Source: Tigriopus japonicus (taxonomy: Eukaryota > Arthropoda > Copepoda > Harpacticoida > Harpacticidae). Taken from it: a stretch of 64,000 nt of DNA. Both the position numbers and the translations under genes were made by a program. Within the stretch, counting starts at the first letter, position 1. Each line of letters begins with the position of its first letter. Location: assembly GCA_010645155.1 (NCBI GenBank), contig CM021318.1, positions 5,999,421-6,063,420 on the forward strand, given 5' to 3'. Under the pieces are notes generated by a model, which saw nothing but the letters and a program-made list of their open reading frames with translations, did not search any database and had not been told where the DNA came from. This document shows positions 32,651 to 46,700 of this stretch, in pieces.

Positions 32651-34405
32651 GAAAAAATGTTTTTTTCTGCATCTCGAGATTTTACATCGAACAACTCAAC
32701 ATAGCACTGATGACAACCAGACAGGCATCTCAGCACATATACCATGGGCAAAGTCATGAAAATCGCTTTAAGATGACATTGCCAACAGTTATGATAAGTT
32801 ACAGATGTTTGGATTTGCTTTAGAAGTTGGAGGATAGATTTTTTTCTAGAATAGTTTCCATACATTGATCAACATTGAATAAACATTGCTTTTAGAGTTC
32901 AACTGAAAGCAAACAAAAATCAAACGGAAGAGAGGGAGAATGAGGTGAAACGGGGCTTTTCCTTTTTTTGACTAAAACAGGGCGTGACTTTTTCTTCTGA
33001 TTTTGCAAAAAAGTATGAACAGGGGAAAATTAGTTTTTAAAAGGAAACCATTTTCGGCAGTTATATGGAAATAGGTAAGGTAACGACAATATGGTACAAT
33101 GGTTTTGAATGACTACGTAATGCCAAAGACATTGTGGTATATTCTTATATGTATATAGAATTTGATACGTCTATAAAATACAACCGGAATAAAAACGCCC
33201 GGATTGGAAGAAAACAAAAGAGAAAGAGAGGGGGGGGGTGGTAGGAACATAAAAGATTGATTTAAGGGTTCCCAGAAAAAAGTACAGGATGTTTTCTTAG
33301 TTTGTTTTGTCTTAAAATCGGAGACACCAGCACAGATTGTGTTGATTTTATGAAACTGAAAAAATGGTAGAAACGCCACTTTGATATGTTTCTAAATTTA
33401 CAACTTGGCACAAGATGAAAACTAAAAATTCGAATCTAGCATAGATGTCAACAGTTTACCACACCCTGGTTATCCGTCTTCTTGTTTTAAGAGCAGAGCA
33501 AGTGACAAGGTCCTCATTTTGTCTGAAATAAGAGAAACCACTATTAAAATTATTCTTTGTCCATTTTTGCAGTATATACAGATCTCCAATGGAAAAAGAA
33601 CCACTACAAATATCTTCGCTTTACCTTTCCATTTTCCATTATCAATTAAATAGGACGTTTTCTCATTCTCTGCCAATAAAGACAGGAGCTCATTGAGAGG
33701 TGTCATTAATTGCAATTAGTCTTTCAACATGCACAAACATCCTACCTCTTGATCCCCCCCAAACACGGATCTAAAGTAAACTTGGCATCCATAAGGCCAA
33801 TCTACATAATCGTCTCCAAGGCCATTCACTTGATGAATTAGAAAAATATCCCTGCAGGCGTTTGATGTCGAGAATTGGAAGCAATACATTTTGTTTCTTC
33901 CCAACCCAATCTAGCATAGTGTTTTGCTCCCATTTCAATGATCGCAAATCTCCATGCCCGAGCGAAGCCGAACGAATACAAATTAGGCAAATTGGGGTCA
34001 GCTTCACTGAGTTGTATGTTTTCGCCATCACTTGATTGATCCATATACACACTAGCAAGCAAGCAAAAACCGCATTTTCCGAATCAAGCGATTACATGTT
34101 TCAATGCACCAAATTAAGCATGAGAGCATTGGACGGTAAAGTGCAACACGCTTTTGTGAAAGACAATTTGTGGTAACCCTTGTTTTGAATGGGCATCTGG
34201 TTTGAGACATCTTGGAGAGCAAACAACAATGCTTTTCAAAATCCGCAGTACTCAAGTTTGTCCCACTACTTCACTCAACCAAACTTTTCATCTTGTAAAT
34301 GAAGGTGCTCACAAAGTTACGGTTCGCCATCAAAATTATGCCCTAAGGTTGTGACTTTGTCGCATAGACATTTTTAGTGGGGTCAAGTCATATTTTTACC
34401 TGGAC

Positions 34406-34762
34406 TCATTTCGAAGCTACGGAAACAATTGGCGGAGAACTGTTCTTTTCCTTGATTTCGACGTCAGCCTTCTCCTCCTTGGCCTTTTTCTTCTTAGCGT
34501 TCAGTGAGACCAGGGTACGTCCCAAAGAAGTTGGAGAGGTGGACACTCCGTTCTTGGCTGATACCGACGAGGAAGTGGACGTGGTGGAGCTTTCAGATTT
34601 GGCCCTGTCTGAGGTATTGGCCTTGTTCTGGAGGCTTTCCGAGGTTGAGGTTGAGCTTGATGACCCAGAACACTCAACCCCAGAATCTGCCAGGGCCATC
34701 ATGGCTTGGGCGGCAGCCGCATTGTGACTCTCTTCCACACTGGAGCCCGTTCCATGGGACAC
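34406..34762 (-). CDS. stau: Staufen exon 12 (dsRBD5 end, C-terminal tail)
   Basis: Acceptor ATTTTTAG, then VSHGTGSSVEESHNAAAAQA completes dsRBD5. A Ser/Thr-rich and Lys-rich tail ends SVASK, TGA at 34406-34408. Confidence 0.95.
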   Translation of the reverse strand: MSHGTGSSVEESHNAAAAQAMMALADSGVECSGSSSSTSTSESLQNKANTSDRAKSESSTTSTSSSVSAKNGVSTSPTSLGRTLVSLNAKKKKAKEEKADVEIKEKNSSPPIVSVASK

Positions 34763-37700
34763 CTAAAAATGATCACAGTCAGTTGGTATGGTAATGTATG
34801 AGCCAAGTGGAAAATTATTGCCCATAAAACAATGGGAAGTCCATTCAATATCTGAAGAAGCTTGTTCCATTCCTTCCTTCCATGGATAGTGGGCTTCCCA
34901 GTTAGAGGAAGAGGCTAGATCTATCTCATCTCAATTCCGCAGGTACTTCATTTGGTCCCTGTCTTCTGTGTTTTTTTTCTCTCTCTGTCTCCCCTCACAT
35001 TGCATGCCATCCATAGTCCATACTATTTTATTGACATTGTTATGACCCTCTCCCCACCACAATGGAGAGTGCAGGCAATCAAGGGGATCAACGAGAAGAC
35101 TGTTCTTCCCTTATTTGGAGAAGGTGACTGTCAAATATGCCAGTTCCTGGGTGATGGTATGGTATGATAGTGAGTACCACTTGCAAGCACAAAAATTAGC
35201 TTAATTCCAATACCGATGCATACTGTAAAAAACGTGGGCTTTCGTCCTGGCTGACAAGGATTCCATGACAACAATTACCCATGGCAAAGAACTTGACGGG
35301 ACTTGGTATGTTGAAGAAGATGGCTTCTGGTAATACAACATGAAAGGGGAAACATATATGCATCAAAAGACTTCCCAAGTGGAAACTCTACTCTGGGAGA
35401 CCTCATGAACCTCTCTCTCTCTTTGCATCCTAATTTTGGAGCATGTACGCAAATCTCGAGTGTCTCGGGTTCCAAATTACCAATAAGTGTGCTCAGCGGC
35501 CTTAATGATGTTGTTTTCTCCCTACGGAGGTATGGGAAAAACTAGTTGGGCTCTTTCTTACCTGGGGAGGATCCGTGGACAAGGACACCAAAGAAAAGAA
35601 TTCTGACTTGTTATTCTTCTTTGGAAAGTCCTGGTAAGTGACCGTCACCCCAAGGACCTTGGCCAAATAGGCCAGTTGATCTTTGGGTTGGACCACGCCA
35701 TTGGGATTGACCTGGATAACCTTGCATCCGTTTTGATTAATTTCTGATTTGTTCTGACTGGTGGAGTGTTGATTGTTGGCGCTCTTGCCATTAGAGGTGC
35801 TGTCATCTTGGCTCTTTTGATTATGGTTTGGGGCTGAGGCAGACACAACAATGGGCGTTGTCGCCGAAGATGAGCTGGACGAGCTATACCCACTGGATTT
35901 GGAATCCTTGACAAAGAAGAGAGATTTTTGCTTTTGAAAAAGATTATTTGCTTGTTTCCAATTGGGAATTTGCAACTTTGCATTTTCAAAATCGCCATGT
36001 CAAAACCACGAGTTATTTTTTAGGAGGAAGTTTTCCTTAAGAGACATGTTCCAATGATTCCCGAGGAATCCACCTTGTTTACCTGACTTTTGGTGCCATT
36101 CATTGAAGAGCCATTGGATGATGCGATAGAGAGCGTAGAGGAAGCTGAAGAAGTGGCTGATATCGAAGCCGGAGAACTCGTGGTCTTCTCCAAGTAGATG
36201 AGTCCGGGCACCTTTGATCGCTTTCCGTTGGGGGGTGTGGTCGTCCCATTGGTAAGAGACACAACCAATGTACCTCCGACATCTTCTGCACATCCGTTTT
36301 GTTTGTCCGAGGAAACCTCGTCGACAAAGGTCAGCTAGAAAAATGATTTAAATTCGATGTTTAAAGTCTGATCCTGAATTACAAAATAATCACTTGATGT
36401 TGATGAATTTGACCTGTTCTTACCTGACACACCAAAAACTGGTTAAATAAGTTATTTTTCATACAGGTTATTAGCTCAATTTTATTTTCATAAGGGCATT
36501 CTTAAATGTAGAAAAAAGGGTTTCATACTGAATGACTCTGGGTGTCATAGCAAAGATTGGGAGAATAGTTTAGCTTGAAATGGTTTCGTTTGAAACAACA
36601 CAAAATGCGTAGTATTGTAAATGTAGTAGTAATAATAGTAGAAGATGCAAGTTTGTGCTAAACACATGCATATGTCCAGAAATCCTTCTCTTTCTTCGTA
36701 ATGTTTTCTCAGAGGAACCATTGGGGATAATATTCCCATTGGAGTTCCAAAACGAACCACAAAGCGGACGCCACCGCCACCACATACACAAGATGAAGCA
36801 CCAATTTCAGTTCTTACAAAAAGAGGTGAAAAGTCGCTCAACTGCGGTGAGACCAGAAAACACAATGGCAGTAAGAGACAGACAGAGAGACGTACGTACT
36901 GTAGTTGTAATACAAGATGTCACCGGGTCTCACTCACTGGTGGAAGTAAGATCAAGAACTAATAACTCTTGAGGGAAATCTAACTTGGAGCTAGACCTCA
37001 CACGAGATCTTTTGATCACAGCACTGGCTCACGCAACTAAGAGTTCTTCTTGGTGGATCAACCGTTGGATGGTGGTTGTTAGTGCCTGGTATCGACCCGA
37101 CCGGAAAATTCGAGTCCTGAGTCAAATTTCTGACAGGAAGTGAGCCTTAGAAGAGGCGGATCAGGACATTAGGGGATGGCAGAACTCATAAAACATGCAT
37201 CCTTCACTTGTTTCGTACTGTTTATTGAAAATGAAGCCTGCAGCCTTAAAAGCTTCCGGTGGAACAAGCCCCCAATAGGAGTCCCCCTTGCCGTTACTAT
37301 TCAGATCAACTTCAAGGGTACTCCATTACGTCCCACGGGCAATTAGAAAGCTCAAATTACGCGAGTTACTCCCTTCCAAGGGATTGGTTTCTGCCATCAC
37401 CTAATGGTATTCTTTTTGAGCCATGCTGAGATGGCCGATGCCCTCGGTCGAGCCTTACTTCCTCGTGGACCTCGATTTGACTGCGGGTCCTTTGACACCC
37501 TCCGTCCAATCCACGACAGTTATTACTATTGTTGGCACAATTGTCCATGGTACCATGCAATGGCTGATGGTCCATGTGGGAGGAACATCTACCCATCATG
37601 CAATGATGGTGGCAACCATTGTTGATAACATCGGTGCTGCAACTGCCGCCGCCGCCGCCAGCTTCGCAACTCGCGGCGGCTGAATGTCAGCAGGGAAATT

Positions 37701-40700
37701 CCTGACTTTGGTTGAGGTTGACGATCTTGTTGGCGATATTTGAAGTGCCCCGAAATTGAGCCTCCCGAGCTACGGGTTCACGACAACATTTGATGAAACG
37801 GCACCAAGAACATGAAGTCTCGGAACACAGTGAGAGAATGAGAAAAATGACGAAGCAAAGGGCAAAGAAGGTCACCCAACACATTGTGACCACGGGTATA
37901 TTCTATAAGCATGGGTCAGACAAGTCTTAAATCCTCTGGTACAGTCACATCAACCAATTGAAATCTAAATGCTATAGAGACATCCTAGTTGAGACGGAAC
38001 TATCGCAATGGAAACTTGAGCCATTCCACAAATCCGGGTAACTCGGGGAAAAGTTTCCTGGTTTCATGATCTAAACTTGAACTGCCTTCTTTTTGTCGAA
38101 CTTCCAAACAATTTTGATTCCAAAGCGAAAGTGTGGAGGCTCTTTGTTGTGACCAACTTTGACACTTTGGGAGTTGGAAGTAACTCAAAAGCGGGAAAAC
38201 AATAATAAACTTTCTCCCTCTGCGAGTTCGCATGTCTGGATAAAACCACGACAAGAATGAGTTGCCCAACCAATTAATCTCGGCTGACCTTTGACCACCA
38301 AATATTTATTGAAAGACGCCTGCAAACTATAAATCAAAGTCAGACAGGGATCCGATAGGAGTAACAATACAATAGAAATGTCGCCGTTCCGGTCAATAAA
38401 TCAAGTTTGCCAAACAGGCCTCACTCAGACCTGGATTTTGAAATCCATTTTGCTCCGTAACTCAAACCCTTGGTACATTCTTCAGTGTGCTTGAAACATA
38501 AATACTTGGCTGACAGGTTGTTTACGAGATCATTGAGATCGAATACCAAAATTGTTAGTATTTCTGAGGTTGGGCAAACTTTTCCCAACCTTATTTTGGG
38601 AGTTTAAAGCTTCGTGTCTGCCAAAGGAACTAACTATCGGATACCAACTAGGCCAGGAATGTACACATAAACCACATGTGGATGTAACTTTTATGTGGTC
38701 GGTATCAATCTGCGCTTGAGTGTAAACATTAGAACCGTTGTTTTTCAGACATGATTCGTTTTCAACTCCTTTGTGGAACCAGAACAACTCCATGAGCTTT
38801 GAAACCCTTTTCGAAAGGAATCCCAGTGTAGTGTAAGGAAGACTTCTATAAAAGGTTAACAACGGCTACAGGAAAACTGGTTTCGAGTTCATAGTGAGAC
38901 TTCCGGTGGAGGAAGTTTCATTTAGCGTCTCTGCTAATCCAAGCAATTCCTTTGGATACAAGTAAACTTCGGTATTTGTGGGTCAGCAGAGGAAAGAAAC
39001 GTCATACAGTCTCACAGCGTTAAATAAAGAACAGACTCATCCGATCAGCAGAGATTGTATACCTTCTAATTTTCAAAATATTTGGCTACCGAAATCTTAA
39101 CCATGAACTTTGATATTAATTCAACCCAAATAAAGATAAGTATCTTCTTAAAACAAGACTTAAAAGACATGACTTTTTGGCAAATTTTTAGTCTAGCAGT
39201 GTGATGATCAGGCTGTACAAAACTTGGATAACATTCTCTCGTTCTATTGGATTACTAGAGCTTTATTTACAAAGTGAGGTCCTTTTACTCCTGACCAAAC
39301 ATTGATATCCACCCTTGCTCAACATAATCCCCACTTCAGACGAAACGTGCTCAAGGGTGTCCATCAACCCGAACATGGATGTTAGTGCCGTGGAGATGCA
39401 CCCTACAAGTTTAATCAACTACTTTATGATTACTTGCTTCCGAAGACCGTTTGCCAGTGGTTCCATGGTCTTGACACTCTCTTGGGAGGAGAAGGGGAGA
39501 GTTCTAACTCGCTCACCTACTTTTTCCTTTTCCTTTCAACTTGTCGTTTTTTGTTAAACGAGGAAAAAAGGAAGTCTCGAGTTTGAAAAAAAAGAAGTAA
39601 AACCATGCAACAAGTGAGGATGAGGAAGAGAGAGAGAAGAACGGTGCTCGCTCACAACCATCTGGATACTCGACTAAACCATATTAAGGCCAAATGAACA
39701 CCTCAAACAACACGATGCCAGAAGGCTCCTTCCCCTACATTCACACATACAACGCTACATGTTGGTTTCGAGGCAGATGTTTAAACCACCATTTGCGGGT
39801 GTTTCGAAAGTACCTCATTTTTTGACAGGAGAAGAAGACGCATAAAAGGCAACAATATTCGTTGTGGCCGTTCTGACAACACAAAGTTTCATCTAGTCTC
39901 TTATTTGGCATGTCAAGGAGGAACGTCGATTGAATGGATTATGGAAAACTAGGAGTCTATGCTTATGACAACACATCTGCTTTTACTTTAAATGAATTTT
40001 TTAATTGAAGTTAGTGAAAGTGATTATAGAACATAAGATTAGAAATGGAGAGAGATAAGAAAACTTTAATCGCTAATTGCATATTAATTACTCTTTTTGT
40101 AATCGCTTAATAAAGTTACAAATGGTTCTCGAGTATCCTCTCAGCAGGTAGCATGTTAACGCAGATAAAAATAGAGTATTCCAAAATCATGTCAAATTAA
40201 CGTTCGTCGAGTTTTTACTCGCCCCAGCTGCTGCGTTTCAAACACAACAGCTGTCGCAAACGTATACTTGAGGCCCATTAATCTGACATGATTTTGATAT
40301 ACTCTAATAAAGTAAATCGTATATGCGTGTTAGCATGCGAATATTTCATACGCAGTTGATTTGCCGAGAGTATACGTACACTAGAAAGGGTAAACTGACT
40401 TGATTTTCTTGAGCTATTTAAATTAATGGAGTTATTATGGGACATATTTTTGTAAGGATAATGGGAAAGCCATTTTTTTTACTAAACTGCGTCTCTTAAC
40501 AGAACTGCATATTTGTGTCACTTGCCCACGTACATTTGGACCATTCACTTCGTATACTATTTCTTGAAAACAGTGTGTGTCCAAACTTGTTCCAGACTAG
40601 AGAAAACTTATTAGTTCGACGAAAACATTACTGAGAAAGAAACCAGAAGCTTTCATTCGGGTGCATTTAAGCCCAGGAAAGAACCTTTTCGGGGTAATTT

Positions 40701-43700
40701 GCTCCCGAGTTTGGCCCCAAAAAATTCGTATGATGTTGCTATCTAGCCTAGCATGCGGATTCAATTTTCGACAAAATTGACATTTTTAGCCTTAAGAATT
40801 TGTCATATTCTAGTTCATTCGTGGAAAACTTTATCCCATTAATAGGATTGATCAGAATTTTCCGATACATTCCAAAGTTTCCCTCCACCTTCTATATCCA
40901 ATCGTGTTCGCCATAGCAAACCCACAAAAAAATGTCGAAACGGTGGCCGATGGTATATGGAATCGATGTTGATCGAGTTGGTGACCTGGCATTCCATTGA
41001 GTTGGGATCGAAGAACTCCCGAGAAAGAATGGGAGCTCAAAAATTCAAGACACGCATACTTGAAGTACGAAACGGAGGAAACCGCTTAAAATACGAATAA
41101 TGGAAGTATTGTCGTCCTCGAACCAAATAACCCGGAGAGAAAACCAAAGAGCTTATTCACATTTGAGTGATTATGTCTCGGGTTGGGAATTCTTGCTCAT
41201 CTCATGAGAGTGGGAAGGAGCATTCCAAGGGAACTATTCCTCGCCAAAGGTCACTGGATTCTATTACCTACAGTATATGCAGGCTTCTTCTGAGATTCCA
41301 ATCTCTGAGATAAGACTTACTGTACGTTCTTGAGAACCCATGACAGATTCAGCAATGCACACGGTTTCCCTCGAAAACATCTCAAACTGCGGAGCAAATG
41401 TGGGGGGGTCTCCGCTCAAATGTCGGAATTAATAATCAGCCTTATCCATTTCAAACACGGGCGACAAGGATATCCGTTCCACTCCCCTAAAACTAGGCCT
41501 TAAAATTGGCTTATCTTTGACATTTGTAGGTGTTTCCTTCATTCCTCCCCAAAGCTCCCTTTTGAAATGAACACTATTGAACCCAGAGACATGCCCGTAA
41601 ATATCAAATGGAACGTGCGGACGCATCTCTCAAGGGTGTTGGTTCTCTCAAACTGAAAAACTACACCCTTTTTTCATTTGAACAAATGAAGGTCCTTCAA
41701 GTCCAACAAAAGGAAAATGACAGAGGATCATATTTGGTCTCTCCAAGCCGATTCCCAAATCCTACAGATTTTTGACCACCTGTTTGTTCGGGAAGTGTAA
41801 GATCAAGGACCTAATGCACTCTTGATCTCTAAAGGTTGGTTCCACATCAGAGTGACAAGAGGTGACTTTTGTCTGACCATGCTGTTAGTTTCACGTTCAA
41901 TGAAAGATTGTTCCTTTCTGGGGTCCATAATCGGGGGGGTCTCCATCTTCTTAAGGAACATTCGTCACCACCAACACTACCACCACTTCTCGTCGTCACT
42001 TGAACACTAGGCTTGGTCTTGTGAGGGCTTACTTTTGATCCCCAATGACTCGAAACAAAGGGACAAAAAGGCCAGAGGAGCCTTGGCTTCAGCCCCGCCC
42101 TCTCTCACACGTCTTGGTTCGGCGACGCGACGACAGAAGTCATTCTGATAAAAATGAGGCACTGTCAAGAGTTCCACATCTCATGAGATCCTCATCCCAA
42201 CTACTTTCGTTCTCTCTTCTGGAGGCTCTCTGGGTAGATCTGGAACTTAGTCCACCTTAAGGGAGTGTGAATGTTCCTTCTTGGTTCTCTGGCCATCGAC
42301 GGCCAATTCACTCCGAGTTCCAACAAACTACGAGAACGTCGAACGACGCATCATCCACATCATGCATTCTCGAGCTCAAAGAGATCCACATTTCCCCTCT
42401 CCGAGAAATAACAAAGCAAAGAAGTAACCAGATATTTTGAAGATGTCACCCTGGGATATGGGCTCATGTTCCATTAGTGAAATGGAACCAGAGTCAAGGC
42501 AAGGTGAATAATGGTGATAAAGGCTCACACGCATCCTTTTGGCAAACCAGAACAAGCCATTCAAATTCAAGGCTTGTTCCCTCCCAGATTGGAATTCACA
42601 CGCGCAATAATGAAGTGTGCCCGCTTCCAAAACTGCATCACTTGGAACGGAAAAGACAAGGCCACCTTCGAAGGCGGCTGGTTGATGTTAATGGAATTGG
42701 AACGCTTTGTGGCGGTTGGTCAGAGCTTAACAACAAATCCTTCACACGACCTACCAACGCTTGCTGGAGACACTTTGAGAGAGGATCCATCAAGGCTTAA
42801 AAAATGGAGTTTTAGAGGACCTCAGCCAGAAATACATGTCTCTCACATTCTCTTTTTGAGGGAGCGGAAGGGGAGAATCTGCTGAGTTCATGATGATCTT
42901 CCAAGCACATGATTTATTCTACAGATTTATTGCCTTCCACTTCCGGATTGCTTGGTGTCTTAAAACGACCTCGAGGTCGCTTTCCAGTCCTAGCCTTCGT
43001 TTGAATGGGTTTTAAGAGTGAAGTAAGAGCAAATACCATGTATATTTGTCTGGACTCTCTACTACCCTTAAGGGTACCCAAAATGATTGTTCATTGACTT
43101 TAAGTTTGTGTTCCGCAAAAATCTTATTTCATATGAATGTCCCTGACCAATGTTACTCAAGAATACTACATTTTTGCATGGTTTCAACAAGGTAAGAAAA
43201 ATGAAGTTGTCTTATTGTTGATTTTTAGCAACCCTGTAAATTGGGTCCCTCGTGGAAAAACTCCCACGGTTGCTGAAGACCAGATCTAAGCTCAAAGAGC
43301 AAAATTGACGAGGGTTGGCTCTAAACACTAGAATATGTCGCAAGACATTTTCAGTAATGAAGTGTGAATATGTGAATGGATTTTTTCGTCCCATTTCGTG
43401 TTGACATGTCAGAGCCAAGACACATTTGCATATGCAAACAAAATCCCCAACTCCGTGAACAAGCACGGACTGGGAAATCTTAAATATGGCTTCTTTGCAT
43501 TGTGAAGCAAAACGTGGTTTGCTTGAATGCATCTTCGATGCACAAATTGACAATTCTGTAAAATCACCAAGTGAAGTGCAGGCAACCAAGTTTGAAATAG
43601 GGTCCATGTTTCTTTTAACAACGACCAACTCGTCCCTGAAAAAATGAATCACTTTTGCAGGAACTGCAAACCTTTCAAACTTGAAAAATTCAGTGGTATA

Positions 43701-46700
43701 TTCTGCTGAAGAAACAAATGGAAAACATTACACCACTGAAGTGGATCAGGCTAACATAAATCCATCACAGTTCTCACTCAACTGACGTGAGTACATTTTT
43801 CGAACAACAGGTGGCTTTAGTAAAAGCTGTTTAGCCTCCATATGAAAAATAATAGTTTGAAATCACTGCTATTGACTTTGAGAGGCCGAGAGACCTTTTA
43901 ACCAAAGACGAAAGGTTAGCTTTTAGCCAAATCTTAGATTTGACCTTCAGGAAATTTATTTAGAAGGTTTCATCGTGACTCATACAGCTCATTTTTGAGC
44001 CGTTTTCTGGTTTGATACTGAATAGAATTAAGAAAAGGCAGACTCCTATTGATGTTCATTCAAAATCTGGAATTAATCCTCTTAAAGGATTTAGAATGGA
44101 TAGTCGCATTGACTTTCTGGGAAAACAGATAGAAGTTCATTTTCGAATGTACCCAAAGCGGACGGAATTGTTCGCTGACAGCTTATTTTTTTAACTTTCT
44201 TTGGCCTTTTTGATGGGAGTAATTGCCTTATTAAAATATCAAAGCCCCTCTGAAAACGCATGTATATCTCTGACTAAGCCAAGTACTTAAGAAGCGAGGA
44301 AAAGTTCTCTCAGCCAAGATTTAATTCTAAACCCCATTTCAGCTCGAAACCAGTATTTCATACTACACCCAAAAAAAACCGACCCCATGAAAGCGTTCCT
44401 AAAAGGTGCAATGTCTAAACTGTCCGCAAACTGACAACTTTAGGTGCATTTAATGAGGTCGGTAACGACGTTTACAACTCGGTTCGCAATTATCTGTCCT
44501 CCTTTTGCCAGATTTATCGTGTCACGGTTTCCTCGGTTCATATATGATAGTTGTAGTTAATCAAGAGGGCTCATAAAGCCATATCTCGCAACAATTTCGT
44601 TACCTTGCGGACCTTGCCCGATCCGTTGGTGGAGACGCTCTCATGGGATTGCGTCGAGTCCCCTGAATTTGTCATCTTGAGAGCAGGCTTGCTCGGTTGA
44701 GGCTGTGGTCGGGAATACCCCATTGTTTGGAGAAGGTTCTCGGCCGCAGCCCGTTTCGCCAGCTTCTTATTGGGTCCATTGCCACGAGCCACCTGGCTTC
44801 CAACAGCGACCTGAAACAAGAAGTCAAGGTATAAGGAGGCACATGTGTGAGGCAATCATAGATATATCCAGGATGTGTAATTTTCATTGGACCGACCTCG
44901 CCCTAGGGCCTCTCGCTTGATTATGGGGTTCCATGTCCATTAGGTGACAAGTCGTCAATAGCATTAAAGGCCTATTCTATACAAAAGCCATTGTGGCAAG
45001 GGCCATAAATCAGTCGCTATTGAACTTCCCAAGTTTGGGGATCAGCTGACGAGTGGAACTCGATTCCAATGTCGATAAAGGGAATATAACAACGAGCTTC
45101 GAATGTGAAACAAACCAACACACACACTAGGGCCTTTTCTTCATATTTGCCAACAAAACAAACCGAGAGGGAAAAAGGGCAAGAACAAAGGGGGAAAATG
45201 GGATTTTCTCCCTCTCTCTCTTTCTCGCTTCCGTGGAGAGATTAATGCTTCTCAAAAACACATTCTTTCACTTTCAGGGAACAAGAAATGCCCAACTTTG
45301 CTCCAATCCTGTACAACACCGTCCTCTCTTTTGCGAGAATTGTGTCGCCAAAATCAACCCAAATATAATTAAAAGCGGCTCAACTCCAACTCGAATCATG
45401 TTGCAACGACCCTATTTTCAACACCTACATGTGCATAAAGACAACAATTATTTTGGCAGGCTTTGAAACAGTTATCGATTGCAGAATGGGCATAATTCTG
45501 TGTTGGTGCGAGACCATGCGTAATGCCAAAAGTTTTGGGAGGTTCCTCCATGGGTCGGTCACTAAGGGGACCGAGTTCGCCGCAACTCTCGCGCTTGGGG
45601 ACCTCTAATTTACAACGTCGGTAAAACCACACACCCACACTTCAGAGAGACACGTCCAAATACGTACGGAGAGCGGGGGAAAGTAATCAGGAAGGTTCCA
45701 ATGGTGAATGCCAAGGGTGATATACATACGGTATGGGTATGCCATGGTCTGGTCGTAAATGGGGGGAGCGAAAGCCACGAGGAAACTTTTATTCTGTGCT
45801 CGATGATTCGATTAAATACGAAAGGAGCGGTTCAGTTCAAGTATGAGTGTCGAAGGCAATTCATTTATAAGATGAGGTGAAACGGTCTTTGAGTTGGTGA
45901 CTTCATTGCTATGGCGAATCAGAATTCTGCCGGTAGTACCCGATCTTGGCCGCAAACTGCCGACCGAGAAGGTCTAACATCTGGGCAGAAGAAAAAGCGA
46001 TTTTTGAAGCGTCGAATCGTGTTCGATCATCTTTGGGGAATTCCAGGGGGTTTGAGCAAGCAAGATCTTGCCATACTCAGGTAAGTCGATCGTCGTCGTG
46101 TAGTATTAATTCGCCATTAAGACGAAAACGGATGGTTGTCTTCTTTCTTTCTTTATTCTTTCTCCGGACATGGTCTCTTGTGTGTCCAAGGTGAATTAAT
46201 TATTGCATCACTCACCAGAATGACGGCTTCTTCTCAAAGCTCGGCTCTTCGAACGAAGTGAAAAGACGAGGCGAGGATTTCCCTTCTTTGGATGGAAGGA
46301 AATCCAGTTCTTCAAGATCTCGTAGACTGCTTGGCGCTTTGCCGGCCAATCCAACCAACTAACCATCCATCCATACCACAAATATGCAAAGCTGCCATAC
46401 ACGAGTACATGAGAGACCCACTCTATCGCACACTCACTCACTCGTCTACATACGAATCCGACCATCTCTGGTGGCTACTTCTGGCCTTGAAGATTCGAGA
46501 GTTTGTTTGACCTGTGTTTATCGACCACCACTTGCATGAAACCTGATTCTGCGGTCATTTTGCATCATTGAATTGGGAAATGACGACCAACATCCTGCTT
46601 GAAATACCAAAAAATGCCCGAGATAATCTCGGATAGATATCTCATTTATTTGATGCTCGGCATTGAACAGATCCTTGTTTCCACAGATGACGGAGGGTTT

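Larger units (their letters stand above)
36335..44603 (-). other. Large Staufen intron (8.3 kb)
   Basis: Intron between exons 9 and 10. It contains one candidate membrane-protein frame (37366-37884) and a TA-flanked MITE (40174-40304). Other open frames, for example 42511-42885 on the plus strand and 43212-43652 on the minus strand, show no motif. No other gene is supported. Confidence 0.7.

Noticed and set aside
42511..42885. 124-codon plus-strand open frame in the Staufen intron
   Set aside because: No domain, no splice context, and overlapping equally long frames on the same strand; likely chance.
43212..43652. 146-codon minus-strand open frame in the Staufen intron
   Set aside because: No recognisable motif and no coding-like composition; no convincing splice sites.
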